Assembly (NCBI GenBank): GCA_963580455.1
Contig: OY756972.1
Coordinates: 15,515,001 to 15,579,000, forward strand
Source of the DNA: Euonymus europaeus
Taxonomy: Eukaryota > Streptophyta > Magnoliopsida > Celastrales > Celastraceae
DNA: 64,000 nucleotides
Direction of reading: 5' to 3'
The notes under the pieces are model-generated. The model had not been told where the DNA came from. It was given only the letters and a program-made list of their open reading frames with translations, and did no database searches. The translations under genes and the position numbers were made by a program. Positions 23,588-35,509 of this stretch are shown piece after piece. The stretch's first letter is position 1; each line of letters begins with the position of its first letter.

Positions 23588-23949
23588 CATTTCTTTTGCA
23601 TTTCTTCCCTTTCATTTCTTCCTTCTTCATTAGGTATTAGGGTTGTTTGGGCCGAGCTGGGCTATTGTGAAGGACGGGCCTTAGGTTTAGTTTTGGGTAA
23701 TTGTCTAAGTAATGGGCTAGTTGTCCAAATGTCACAAACGGGCTTCTCAATTGGGGCCTCCAATTTGGTTTTCGGTAGTCATTTGGTTTGAATTGAGTAA
23801 TGAGTTGGGCCTTTCTTTTGAACTTTAATGGTTGGTTAGAGTAATTTGTTGGATTTAAGTTGGACCGGGCTTTAGCTTGTTAAGTATTTATATTACTCTT
23901 AATTTTGAATCTTTCTTGGCTAGTTTTGAGCCAAAATTGGGGTACAACA
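21160..23949 (-). repeat. Right LTR, a longer diverged relative (2790 bp)
   Basis: It begins TGTCGCAACTG and ends GGGGTACAACA on plus. The first 440 bases are clearly homologous to the other LTRs. After that it carries about 600 extra bases of very AT-rich sequence (21600-22200), then a pyrimidine-rich zone and a (CT)n run at 23552-23585. It therefore comes from a related but different element copy. ORFs at 23049-23633 are low complexity. Confidence 0.75.
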
Positions 23950-24519
23950 GCTAGGTTAGAGGCCAAGTATTGGATATATGATTTAAATGGTTGACTGTTC
24001 ATTAAAGATGATGATCACGTGCATTCATGCATGAATATTACTTGCTGAGATTTCGCTCACTATGTTCCGTGATACAGGTATTGATTTCTCTGATGATTAT
24101 GCTGATCTGACGGTTGATGGTGAGCATGCGAATCCGTGAAGGCGATACTCATATGACAGAAGCTAGGTTTTGCTAGCTATTAATAATGACTCAGCAATAA
24201 GTTACTTTATGTTTTGGTACATGCTAAGTTCAGGTTTTAATTTAATAAGCGAGGGTTCGCAGTACGAGAACTAGAGATTATTGAATGTTTTATCCTATGG
24301 ATGATAATGGAGAAAAGATGATGGATTTAATTTTTGGTAAATTCTCTATCTTGAGTTAAACTAATGAATGATATATAATTTTCTAATTTATATGATGTTT
24401 TAATGTGAAGTAGCCTTAATTGGAATAATTAGTTTTTTATTTGATGATTTAGATTGTGGTGTGGGTAGCATTCCGGTTTGTGGCCTATAATCTAGTATTC
24501 TATAGGTCGGGGTGTTATA
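23950..24519 (+). mobile_element. Truncated chromovirus-type LTR end
   Basis: It ends 'ggtcggggtgttataa', like the 3' ends of Tekay/Del-type LTRs, and has no coding sequence. It seems cut on the left by the Tat-like LTR at 23949. The family assignment rests on the terminal motif and on 'gagatttcgctcactatgtt', which resembles sequence in such LTRs. Confidence 0.4.
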
Positions 24520-25726
24520 AATCCAATCCGATCAAACAGTAGAAAAATCTGTTGACTGAATAATGGATATGGATATGGATAAAATATGAATATTTTGAAT
24601 GGATATGGATTGGATATGGATTTAGGCATATTTGATCCAAAATCCGTATCCGATCCGACTCGAATGTGCGGATATCTGATATGATCCGATTATATCCGAT
24701 CTGATTCTACCAGACACACACACATTTATATATAATACAGTTCATATAAAATTATGCAAATGAAAATTAATATATTTATATACATTATAGTTGTCAACAT
24801 ATGTATGTTTCTTTTTTATTTAATATGAATTAATTGTAATTTGTAATGACACTATCTAATGTGATATGATCTCATACCACTAATTAAAATATTCAATTGA
24901 CTAATATTTTAAAACCCTAATCGGTAAAGTTAGTAATCTATACTATATATAATTTTTCAAACAATGTCTTGGTTGAACACCACCATGACACGTGGATCAC
25001 TCTAACATTGCAACGTGAAATTTCTATAGCTAGCGAGTAATGAATGAATATAAGGTTAGTTCATGCATCTGATTCATGGTGGGTTCATGAATCTATTTCT
25101 TCATTAGGTATAAATTATTGGGGTTTTCCCTTACTTTAATTGCAAAAACAATAGAAGATCATATCCAAGCTCTGTATAGAGAGTAACAAAATAGTCAGAG
25201 AGATGGTCGTGTCATATTACAATTTAAGTATTCAAATTTTAAGTTGTTTTTGATAATTGTAGGATCCGAGATTACATGTGACAAATGATAACATTATCAC
25301 CAACTTAAATGAAGATGAAGTTTACCAAACTTTATTGAAGATGAGATTCATTTTGAATTTGTCAGTTGATGCAAACATTTTTGATTTATGATGTTTTGTG
25401 GACTTTAAAGTTTAGACTTTGGTTTTAGAGAATTTTCTATGTTCTGGATGATTTTTAATATTATTTTTACTTTAGAGTTTGGTTTCATGTTCCTAGATTC
25501 ATAATCATGAAATTCTAATTGGTGTCATAGACTAGCAAAATATGTGTCGCATACTCGCATGAATAAATCTGATATTCGTGGAGAATATCCGAAATCCGGT
25601 GGATAGGATATGAATTTAGATTTTTTTATCCGTAATATATGAATATGGCTATGAATACATTAATTTTATTTAGGATTGGATATGGATTTTGAGAAATTCG
25701 ATCCATATCAGATCCGATGCCATCCC
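24520..25726. mobile_element. AT-rich insert with 'ggatatggat' ends, probably a non-autonomous DNA element
   Basis: Both ends carry runs of 'ggatatggat', 'tatccgat' and 'atccgatc' in inverse sense (24560-24720 and 25575-25722), and the right edge 'gatgccatcccta' looks like a hAT-type terminus. The insert separates LINE coding at 25727 from the LTR scrap on the left. No ORF. Exact ends and target duplication are not resolved. Confidence 0.35.
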
Positions 25727-25914
25727 TAAAGAGGATGTACCGAATTATCCCACCGAAAATTCACTGTTAAAACATCTCCAATACACCATTGCAATTCTGA
25801 TTCTAATAGAGGTCTTGCTCCTAAAATACTCTTCCAAACAAAAGAAATTGACCACCGTGATTGAGCCTCCAGGAAATTAGAATCAATGTAATATTTGAGC
25901 TTCATAACTTGACC
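25727..25914 (-). pseudogene. LINE RT C-terminal region, distal part (split by copia)
   Basis: The minus frame reads GQVMKLKYYIDSNFLEA, SFVWKSILGARPLL and ELQWCIGDV, the region after RT in plant L1 elements where wild types have KAKYFP..SFLEA, WRSIL.GR.LL and RWRIGDG. It continues in frame from the fragment at 35510-36240 once the copia element is removed. Confidence 0.75.
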
Positions 25915-27059
25915 TGTTAGATATATTTCCTGTATAGCTAATCTATACGGTTGTATTTGGAAAGTATATTAGAATAGTACTATATTAGCTTGAATATTAA
26001 ATGGCAGTTATTTATATATTTTATATTTCTAATTATTATTTATGTTAAAATAAGTCCATAGATATTTCTTAGAGACCTCATTCTCAAGAGTTGAGAATAT
26101 GAGTGACTAGTGATCTCTAGTATGAATATCTTAAATTAAGTACCTGATTGTAGAATTATTAATTAGACAATAATAATTCAGAAGATCAGCATACTGTTTG
26201 TTTCCTATGATGATAGGGTTGTGAGTTTAATGCAATCTAATATGAGATATTATAACAAACAATATGGAAGGTTTATTGTTGAATAAATGCTTCGAACATG
26301 ACTTGCTAAATAATAAATCACATGGAGGTTTATTTCCTTGTCAATGATTTATTATTTATTTACAATTATGTAACTAATCATTAGACCTGAGATGACATAG
26401 TAGTATTGTATATGGGTGATTCAATTTTTTCAATGTTGGAAATATTTATTCATTGAATAAATATTGACATTCTATGAATTCAGTTAGTCATGTATGGAGA
26501 CTTGTGTGCAGTCAACAAGGGATCCATCACCTCGAAATAAATGAGGAGAATATCCTATGTGATCTAGATATTTATTGACACAGGAAATCTTTGGCCGAGA
26601 TTACATGATTAATGAAAATGTGTTTTTTATTAATTATTTGTTTGTCAATAAAATATTGGATCTAATATATAATTGAGTTAGTGGATTTGACGGATATACA
26701 TGACCCTCACTCAAATGGGATATTGTACAATGGAAGGATTCAATTATATGGTAATCGTAATTAAAGGTTCATATGAAATTATTCATCACTAATTGGGTAG
26801 TCACGATATGTTGCTAGGTGTCACTCGTAATTTATAAGAAATGATTAAAAAGTGTTTTAATTAATATCAAAGAGTTTGATATTATTCTTATTGCTAATCG
26901 GTAATGAACCTAGAAAGTCACACATAAAAGAATCACATAAATTTATTTCAACTAAGGTTGAAAAGAGAATTGTATAAATTTGATAATTTTCATGAGATAA
27001 AAATAATCGAATTATTAATTAAATGAGGTTTATTGTAAACCGGGCCATATTTGATTAAT

Positions 27060-27099
<40 letters not shown>

Positions 27100-27393
27100 A
27101 TTAATGTCATTGAAAGTAGTTGCGGACACCGGCAACACTTTTGAACTTTTATATAAGTTGTAAGAGTTACAACTCATACATTAAATTTGATAATACAATC
27201 TCTCGAGCAAAAGAATCACAAGAAATACTTACTATTTTTACAAACTTTTTATTTTTGGTCTGTGATTCTTTTGAAATATCTTGGTGTGATTTGGTGGATA
27301 AACAAGAGGCTTCGTACTATCGGAGATCAACCGGAGCAATTTTGATCAGACACGCTTCAAGAGATAATGCTTCCCTACGTATTTTGTATAATA
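25915..27393 (+). repeat. copia 5' LTR
   Basis: Starts TGTTAGATATATTTCC and matches the 3' LTR over most of its length. It includes a (TA)n run at 27063-27098 and lacks about 80 bases present in the 3' LTR near 35120-35200. Its last 14 or so bases also differ from the 3' copy. Confidence 0.88.
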
Positions 27394-27394
27394 G

Positions 27395-27406
27395 TGGTAT
27401 CAGAGC
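27395..27406 (+). other. copia primer binding site, tRNA-Met type
   Basis: TGGTATCAGAGC directly after the 5' LTR, the standard initiator tRNA-Met complement of plant copia elements. Confidence 0.9.
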
Positions 27407-27743
27407 ATGTTTAAGCCTCGGTATACGTTGTCAAAATTTTGAAATTTGAAAGAATCCAGATTATGAAATTAGTTGTATGGACTGATTTTGTTTTGAGCAA
27501 AATTGTTTTGTTTAATTTGGGATTGTGAATTATGGTTTCAATATGGTTTTTGGTTTTGTGAAATCCATGATTCTGAATCTAGTTTTAAGAGTTGCTTGGA
27601 GTGACAAGTGAGGTCACCAGATTCTCCGGACCCAAAATGTTGAGTCCTATCTGTATCTCCGTCGGAAACGACACTCTTTTGTGGCATAAAACTGCAGATC
27701 TTACATTGGTCAAAAAGATAAGTCCGAAAAGTTTCGATCTTTA

Positions 27744-28026
27744 GAGCATCTCCAATGGGGCGCTGGAAATTTTGGAGTGTGTAGAGAGAGTTATTTGAAA
27801 AAATTGTATTGGAAAATGTGTAAAATGGTAAAAAAGTGAAATATGGTAGAAAAGTATGAGAGAAATGGTGTTGATGCTTGATATTTAGAGTGTTTGTGAA
27901 TGAAAAGTGAAAAAATTGTATTGAAATATGTGCTATGTTAATATGACTGTATTGAGAGTCGTGTTTTGCTGTAATAGAAGTGGGACTACGCTGAAAATTT
28001 TGGAGAGTGTAGCATTGGAGATGCTC
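27744..28026. mobile_element. MITE, 283 bp, TTA target duplication (PIF/Harbinger-like)
   Basis: It begins GAGCATCTCCAATG and ends CATTGGAGATGCTC, perfect 14-bp inverted ends. Subterminal 'gctggaaattttgga' and its inverse extend the symmetry. TTA flanks both sides (27741-27743, 28027-28029), the duplication made by Tourist/PIF-Harbinger elements. No coding capacity. Confidence 0.85.
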
Positions 28027-28724
28027 TTAGCCTGATGAGCAATGGTACATGAAGGATCTACCGGACTAATGGTTGGGCCGGTGTAACCTTCTGTCATCGA
28101 AGTCGCACCAAGTGGCCACAAGCTGTAGAGAAGAAGCAGCATGAAGTTTTTAGAAACTTTAAAAAATTCGATCTGATTTTTTGTTGCGAAGGAGTTACAG
28201 ATGTGGACACCGGATGAAATGGTTGTATCCGACTTCATCATCTGCGACCAGAGTTGCTCAAAATAATGCTGGAACAGGTAGCTAAAACCTAGTTGAATCT
28301 ACTGAAGCAGTGACAAAAAATGTTGCTAGACTTAATGGTTGAGTCCAATGCAACCTATTGCAGCTGGAGTAGCCAGAGTGTCCGGTTGTTTTTGGTGTTT
28401 AGAAGCTGCAGTTCTCATGGGTCTTGAGCTTCTAGCCGGTATGGGTCCAATGTTGGGCCGGTATGCAGTTTCAGTCACTGGAAATGGTGTCGGTCGTTTT
28501 CAAGAGTTGTAGGTGATGATACAATCTTCACTCGGTTAGAAGTAAAAATTCTAGAAATCTCGATCTGTCAAACCTGGGCAGAAGACCTCTTTTGATGCTA
28601 TCGGAGTCAATGGTTGACATCGACAGGCATTACGTCACCAGAACCACTAGAAATAGCACCGGAACATGCAGGATAGCTTAAAGGTCATGTGGGTACCAAT
28701 ATGTCAAACTTGGGCAGGCGTGAT

Positions 28725-30222
28725 TGTCACGCCCCGATCCGAGGAACGTGACCTAAACAACAAAATGACAAGTATTCACACTAGACCCGTCACAAGCTGA
28801 CATAAACTTAAAATAAAAATTCGGCAGCATCTCCCCGTAAATTGAGGAATGTCACCCTGCACAAAATACAAAGAAAATGCACTTCTATATCCAATCCAGC
28901 AAATACATACATCCTCCACAATGACAGCCCCTCAGGGGTTCCACAACACTTACATACATATATACGGCACAGGAGTCCCGATCACACGGAGTCCTCTCCC
29001 GGCCCTTCCAAAATAGCCACAACAACACAAGAATCCAACTACTCAAAATAACAAAAAAACCATAACATAAATAAAAGGAAACAAACACCTAAATGCACCC
29101 CAAGATGGCTCATCAGTCACTGCATATTGTTTTCCAAAATGATAAAGTTCATCAAAACGTCGCCCATACTCCATCACTGAGGTTTCAGGCGTCTGTACTA
29201 ACTCAAGAAACTCCTTCGCCTTTCTGGTGCGAAAGGATAATGGTATAAACTGCTGTAAAAAGAGATCACTGAAAGAGTTCCACGTGAGATCGTATCCCTC
29301 CTATCATCCAGGGAATCCCACCAGTCATAAGCAACACCCTCAAGAAAGTAGGAGACCAACATCACTCGTCTTCCATCAGGTATACTCAGTGTATCTAAAC
29401 GCCGGGTCATCTGTCTCAACCACTCGTGAGCCCTAGCCACATCTGTCTACCCATGGAATGCAGGAGGTCTAGTCTTTCGCAGCTGATCGAGCTCAACTAG
29501 ATCCCTCCCTGCCCGTCTATCCCCCGCTACCTCTATACCTATACCCGAAGTCTGTCCCTCGCTACGGGTCTCTGGCATTCGGGTGACTTGTGCCTGTACG
29601 AACTGAGTCATAGCTCGCATCATCTCTGTCATGTCTCGCATCATCGTCTGAGGTTGAGCTTCCAAAACCTGTGGAACTGGTGCTGCTGGAATAGTCGGTG
29701 TGTGTACCTGTGTAGGAGTAGATATTGCATCCCACCCTCCATGTCTATCCTCAGCTATGATGGGATCACCACCTAACTGCTGTTCTACCTCCCTCCTAAC
29801 TTGTGGTGCTCTAATCCCACCTAGCTCTGGAAACATATCATTCTCTAGTCCAGACAATGTCTCAGCTCTCACAGAATAACTACCTCCCACAACCGGATCA
29901 TCAAAATAATCTGATCCGTATATTGGCTCGGATGCTTGTGCACCCTCTAGGACAATCCCTCTACCGCGTCCTCGACCTTTACGTGTGTACATCTGAAACA
30001 TGCACAACATATCTCAAAATACATAAGACAAGAGGATTTAAGGGATAAGAGTACATACCAGATCAGCTGGGCTCGTGACGTGGCCTGAAAATGCTCTACC
30101 TAATATCAATCTACCAATAGACACATAACCCTAGGTCTGTGAGTTTCTAACCTGCCTCTGATACCATGTGAATACTTGTCATTTTTTTGTTTAGGTCACG
30201 TTCCTTGGATCGGGGCGTGACA
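28725..30222 (-). mobile_element. Gag-bearing unit with 56-bp terminal inverted repeats, from chromovirus LTR ends
   Basis: The left end (28725-28780) starts TGTCACGCCCCGATCC and the right end (30167-30222) is its inverse with only a few mismatches. A near-perfect 5-bp duplication flanks it (gtgat / gagat). Just inside the right end, on minus, lies TGGTATCAGAGGCAGG, a tRNA-Met PBS. Then come a gag pseudogene (30010-29198) and LTR-like sequence (28781-29090, including 'cggcagcatctccccg', also present in the chromovirus LTR at 60.2 kb). Pol is absent. It sits inside the copia leader. Confidence 0.75.
29198..30010 (-). pseudogene. Chromovirus-type gag fragment
   Basis: The first part (30010-29447, 187 codons) has an RKGRGRGRG block near the start, a Met/Gln-rich middle (MMRDMTEMMRAMTQF) and ends in a stop after RKTRPPAFHG. 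The second (29440-29198) gives ARAHEWLRQMTRRLD, YFLEGVAYDWWDSL and REFL-like sequence, the retrotransposon gag (CA) domain. A frame change near 29280 and the stop between the halves make it a pseudogene. The zinc knuckle and everything beyond are missing. A more decayed relative lies at 52830-53470. Confidence 0.75.
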
Positions 30223-31565
30223 GAGATCTTATCCAGCGCCTTCGGAGTCAAGTGTGACATCGGTGCAACTTTCTGCCACTTGAATCGCCGGAACCCACAT
30301 CTCATTCTGGTGGCTGCTGTCTGCAAGAGTTGTAGCCTTTTAGGGTTTTCTAGGTAGAAAACGGGCAAGGAAGAAGGGTCTTCTGACCCGGTTTCCTCTG
30401 ATGGGTCATGGAGTAATAATTGGCCTATTGTTCTTGGCTAAGTTGGATCATGGGCTGGGCTTGTTTTTCTTGTTTAGACAAGAAATGTTCTGGGCCAGGC
30501 TAGTGAAGGTCACGGGTCCATGGCTGTTGGGCTCGCATAATATTATGAATTCTACTGAGTCAAAATGTTTGGATTAGTTTTAATTTAATTTTGGGCCAAG
30601 TGTTAGACTAGAATTTAATATCTCTTATCTGAAGAATATCTAAGCCCACTAAATGTTAATTGGGTTTTTATCATTTAATTAATTGGACTTAAATAATTGT
30701 TATGTTTTGGGCCTAAATACTTAAATATAAATTAATCAATTGTTGATTAAGTTTATTATAAAATTGTTTTATATAAAGCATAATATAATTGATTTATTTA
30801 ACTAATTATGGATGCATGTTTTATTTGAATTATATATTATTTATTCTAGAGTTTATATTTGATATATGTTTAGAATAAATAATTGATGCATAATTAGTTG
30901 GATTTATTTCTGTTAAATATATGTGATAAATTTTTAGAATAAAATTAATTATGCATGCATGAAATTTAAGATAAGACTATTTAAACATCCTTTTTAATAT
31001 TAAGTTGATAAACGATATGATTTATGAAATTATATCGTGGCTCTCTACTATATAAAGTTTTAAAAATTTTATGATTATGTATAATCGATCATGAAGAAAT
31101 CATGAAGATAATACACTAAGTCATAAGAGATATTTTCAATACTTTATTAAGCATGAGATGTTATAAATATAAAGATAAATTGGTGTCAAAAAAACCAGTA
31201 AAGGTGAGGATGCGAATATTCAAATTTTTATATTTATTGGATAGTGGGCAAAACTTAACTATATATAATGGGCCAAGAAACCATGAAATATGAGGTCTTG
31301 CATACTAGGTGCCAAAGTAAAATGATTGAATCATATATGAGATGCATTGAACAAGAGATTGAACAAGAGTTGTTCACTTATTGATTTAAGTATTCCAAGA
31401 AACGACTAAACGTGAGGTATACTGAAAATTAATAAGAACTCAATCGCTCACTAGAAATTCTAACAGAATTTCCGTTACTCAAATAGGGATGTATGAGTTT
31501 TGAAAAATTAGTGGGAGGTACCAAATCTTTTTAAAGACTAAAATTGATTTGGATAATGTAGACTA

Positions 31566-31915
31566 TTGTTGATAATCTCTGCTTATTTTCTACAGCTCAT
31601 GAGTATGACTCAATCCAACGCTCTTGCATGCATATTGGATGCAAACGGCCTTATGGGGTCAAACTTTGTTGTTTGGTTGAGAAATTCGAGAATAGTTCTC
31701 AATTTCGAAAAAAAAGGCAAGATTGTTGAGAAAGCTCTTGTGGTTTCTTCTTCTAGCAAGAAGAGGAACAACAAGAAGCTGCAACGTCTGGACCTTCTAA
31801 GAAGTCTAAGGACAAGCCAGCAGCAGATAAAAGAAAACGTTTCTTATGTCAGAGGGGTGGGCACTGGAAAAGGAATTGTTCTGAATATCTCAAGTCCTTG
31901 AAAGTCAAGGGAAAA
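31566..31915 (+). pseudogene. copia gag remnant with zinc knuckle
   Basis: A frame near 31605 reads LDANGLMGSNFVVWLRNSRI, the N-terminal block of plant copia Gag (usually LDxNKLTGxNYxDWLRNLRI). Most of the CA region is deleted. A shifted frame then gives a Lys-rich stretch and CQRGGHWKRNC, a zinc knuckle missing its first Cys-x-x spacing. Gag packages the RNA into particles; this copy could not. Confidence 0.8.
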
Positions 31916-31994
31916 AAGACACCTTTTGAAGGAAAATCTATTTTTGTAAACTTGAGAATATTGTTTCCATTTACTCATCATCTACTTCATCAAT

Positions 31995-32220
31995 TATAAT
32001 ATGATAAATAGTATAGACGAATCACGTAGAGATAGTTATAAATTTCTGTGTTATCTTAGATTAAGTCATATTGCAAAAGAAAGAATTAATAAGTTGATAA
32101 AAAAGGGTTTAGTCAAATCCTCAAATTTAGAATCCTATTCTACTTGTGAGTCTACTATTCAGGGCAAAATGACCATATCACCCTTTGTTGGAAAAGTCAA
32201 AGATCTATATAAATTTTAGA
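31995..32220 (+). pseudogene. copia gag-pre-integrase domain
   Basis: Reads LRLSHIAKERINKLIKKGLV and ESYSTCESTIQGKMT, the zinc-binding H-H-C-C region before copia integrase (typical LRLGHIxxxRI, then CxxC). The first Cys pair is CES-T rather than CExC, so zinc binding is damaged. Confidence 0.8.
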
Positions 32221-32257
32221 ATTAATACATTCAAATGTATGTGGGCATTTTAATCAA

Positions 32258-32905
32258 ATGGCTAGAGGTGGTTATTGCTACTTCGTTACTTTTACCAATG
32301 ATTACTCACAATATATGTATGTGTACTTAATGAAGTACAAGCATGAATCTTTTGAAAAGTTCAAAGAATTCAAAGCTGAAGTAGCAAATCAAACTAGAAG
32401 AAGTATTAAAGCTCTTCGATCAGATCGAGGTGAAGAATACTTAAGTCAGGAGTTTGATTTGTTCCTAAAGGAACATGACATTGTTTCACAATTGACTCCT
32501 CCAGGAACACCACAAATGAATGGTATATCTGAGAGAAGAAATCGTACTTTGTTAGGCATGGTACGTACAATGATGAGTTATACATATTTACCCATTTCAC
32601 TATGAGGTTTCTATCTTCTTACTACGACTTATCTACTGAACAGAATTCCCTCTAAATTTGTTCCTAAAACAACATATGTGATATGGGTTGGTAGGGCTCC
32701 AAGTATTAAAGATTTTAGGATTTGGGGTTGTCCAACACACATCAAAAATCTGTAAACAAATAAATTAGAGGTTAGATCTTAACAAGGTAAATTTGTAGGA
32801 TATACAAAAGAAACTTTGGGATACTATTTCTATATTCTCACTGATCACAAGATAGTGATTAGTAGAGATGCCATTTTTCTGAAAAAGAGCTTATTCAGAA
32901 TGGAG
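32258..32905 (+). pseudogene. copia integrase core and C-terminal region
   Basis: The core (32258-32605) has YFVTFTNDYSQYMYVYLMK with the first catalytic Asp as N-D, ALRSDRGEEYLSQEF with the second Asp, and TPPGTPQMNGISERRNRTLL with the catalytic Glu. A stop ends this ORF at 32605. Beyond it, LLNRIPSKFVPKTTY, FRIWGCPTHIK and GKFVGYTKETLGYYFY follow with further stops. Integrase would insert the cDNA into chromosomes; this copy is broken. Confidence 0.88.
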
Positions 32906-33129
32906 GTATTGGGAAAAAGATAGAAATTGAGTAAGTATCTGATATTCTACAAAATGATCAAGATCATATTTAAGAATCCAATGATGCAAGTATTTTCATC
33001 ACACAAACTTCTAGAAAATCTAGTAAAGTTATTTGTCCACCAGCATGGTATAACTTGCTCCATGATACACACGAGTTGTTTGTTCATGGTGATGATTCTA
33101 CTAGTTATGAAGAAGCAATATCTGATATT

Positions 33130-33985
33130 GACTATTCAAAATGATTTGAAGCTATGAAATTCAAAATGAAGTCTATGTATTCAAACCAAGTTTGGGATCT
33201 TGTGACTCTCTTGAAGATATTGTACCTATAGGATGCAAATGGGTGTACAAGACAAAAATTGGTTTGGATGGCAAGGTAGAAATCTACAAAGCAAGAATGG
33301 TTGCAAAAGGATATACTCAAAGACAAGGAGTTGACTATGATGAACTTTTTCACCAGTTGTTATCTTGAAGTCTATTAGGATTTTATTAGCTATAACTACG
33401 CAGAAATGATTATGAAATATGACAGTTGTATGTCAAAACTGCATTCCTTAATGAAAACATTGAGGAAGATATCTATATGTAACAACCTAAGGGTTTTGAA
33501 TCCAAAGGTGGAAAACAAAAGATGTGCAAGCTTAAGAGATCCATTTATGGTCTTAAGCAGGCTTCCAAAAGTTCAAACATCCGTTTTGATGAAGTGATCA
33601 AATTTTTTGGTTTCATTAAAATGTGGATAAATCATGTGTTTACAAGAAAGTTAGTGGGAGTGCTAAAACATTCATATTATTGTATGTTGATGACATTTTT
33701 CTATTTGGGAATGATGTTGGAATAATGACTTCAGCTAAAGTCTGGTTGTCAAAATCTTTCTCCATGAAAGAATTGAGAGAAATATCCCATATTCTGGGAA
33801 TTAGAATCTATAGAGATAGATCTAAAAAAATTATATGGTTTTCTCAAGTTGTGTAGTTGAAATAGTTCAATATGTAGAAAATAGCATCAATAGAAAACAA
33901 TGTTGATCCATTAACTAAAGCATTAACTCTACAGCAATTAGCTCGTCATTTACATAAGATGGGTATGAGATACCATAGCGATTGA
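33130..33985 (+). pseudogene. copia reverse transcriptase (RVT_2), RNase H mostly lost
   Basis: Across several frames: GCKWVYKTKIGLDGKVE, ARMVAKGYTQRQGVDY, KLKRSIYGLKQAS and LLYVDDIFLFGNDV, so the YVDD catalytic pair is retained. After RDRSKKIIWFSQ the sequence jumps to NNVDPLTKALTLQQ and the terminal MGMRYHSD block, so nearly the whole RNase H domain (about 130 residues) is deleted. Several frameshifts and stops interrupt it. Confidence 0.88.
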
Positions 33986-34005
33986 CTTTAGGACAAGTGA
34001 GAGAT

Positions 34006-35509
34006 TGTTAGATATGTCCTGTATAGCCAATCTATATGGTTATATTTGGAATATATATTATAATAGTACTATATTAGCTTCAATATTAAATGGCAGTTAT
34101 TTATATATTTTATATTTCTAATTATTAGTTATGTTAAATATGTTCATAAATATTTGTTAGAGACCTTATTCTTAAGAGTTGAGAATATATGAGTGACGGG
34201 TGATCTCTTGTATGAATATCTTAAATTAAGTTACTGATCGTAGAATTATTAATTAGACAATAATAATTCAGAAGATCAACATACTGTTTGTTTCATATGA
34301 TGATAGGGTTGTGAGTCTAATGCAATCTAATATGAGATATTAGAACAAACAATAGGGAAGGTTTATTGTTGAATAAATCCTTTGAACATGACTTGCTAAA
34401 TAATGAATACATGAAGGTTTATTTCATTGTCAATGATTTATCATTTATTTACAATTGTGTAACTAATCCTTAGACTTGAGATGACATAATAGTCTTGTAT
34501 ATGGATGATTGAATTTTGTCAATGTTGAAAATATTTATTCATTGAATAAATATTGATATTCGATGGATTCAATTAGTTATGTATGTAGACTTGTGTGGAA
34601 TCAACAAGGGATCCATTGTCTCGAAATAAACGAGGAGAATATCTTATGTGATCCGAATATTTATTGACATAGAAAATCCTTGAGCGAAGTTACATGATTA
34701 ATGAAAATGTGTTTTTCATTAATTATTTGTTTGTCAATAAAATATTGGATCTGACAACGGATATCCATGATCCTCACTCAATTGGGATATTGTTCAATGA
34801 AAGGATTTAATTACATGGTAATCGTCATTAAAGGTTCATATGAAAGTATTCATCATTGATTGGGTAGTCACGATATGCTGCTAGGCGTTAGTCGTTATTT
34901 ATAAGAAATGATTAAAAAGTGTTTTAATTAATATCAATGAGTTTGATATTATTCTTATTACTAATCGGTAATGAACCTAGAAAGTTATACATAAAGGAAT
35001 CATGAAAATTTGTTTCAGCTAAGGTTGAAAAGGGAATTGTGTAAATTCGATAATTTTCATGAGATGAAATAATCGAATTATTAATTAAATGAGGTTTATT
35101 ATAAACCGGGTTGGATCTGATTGATTAATTTATACTGCTAGCACATGAAAAATTAATCAATAAAAGAGTCATATTTGATTTTAACACATACACACACATA
35201 TATATCAATTAATGTCATTAAAATTAGTTGCCGAACATGATTGTGCCGACAACACTACTTTTATATAAGTTGTAAGAGTTACAACTAATACATTGAATTT
35301 GATAATACAGTTCTCTCGAGCAAAGGAATCACAATAAATACTCTCTATTTTTGGTGTGTGACACTAAAATTCTTTTGAAATATCATGGTGTGATTCGGTG
35401 GATGGACTAGAGGCTTATTACTATCGGAGATCAATTGAAGCAATTTTGATCAGGCACGCTTCATGAGGTAATGCTTCCACTGCGTATTTTATATACCGAT
35501 TTGCTACAA
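34006..35509 (+). repeat. copia 3' LTR
   Basis: Starts TGTTAGATATGTCCTG after a purine tract (caagtgagagat) and ends ...gctacaa just before the TGACC duplication. Aligns with the 5' LTR by eye over its length. Confidence 0.88.

Larger units (their letters stand above)
9749..23949 (-). mobile_element. Composite non-autonomous Tat-like Ty3/gypsy LTR element
   Basis: Read on the minus strand the order is LTR (23949-21160), PBS, leader, truncated LTR (20629-18967), PBS, leader, ORF-A, ORF-B, tandem-repeat 3' UTR, PPT, LTR (11510-9749). The two outermost parts of the left unit (9749-11510 and 18967-20629) are near-identical direct repeats. No gag, protease, RT or integrase is visible in 11.5-18.5 kb, so the element would depend on proteins from a relative. 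The Tat assignment comes from the PBS type, the repeat-rich 3' UTR and the plant-transposon-type ORFs. The overall structure is clear; the lineage name is inference. Confidence 0.8.
25915..35509 (+). mobile_element. Ty1/copia LTR retrotransposon, decayed
   Basis: LTRs lie at 25915-27393 and 34006-35509. A tRNA-Met-type PBS (TGGTATCAGAGC) is at 27395, and gag, gag-pre-integrase, integrase and RT follow in copia order, then a purine tract just before the 3' LTR. Perfect 5-bp target duplications TGACC flank it at 25910-25914 and 35510-35514. The leader (27.4-31.5 kb) is swollen by two later insertions. Frameshifts and stops disable every ORF. Confidence 0.9.

Noticed and set aside
9744..23954. 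Target duplication for the whole 14-kb composite
   Set aside because: attgt on the left and gctag on the right do not match, as expected if the outer LTRs belong to different insertions.
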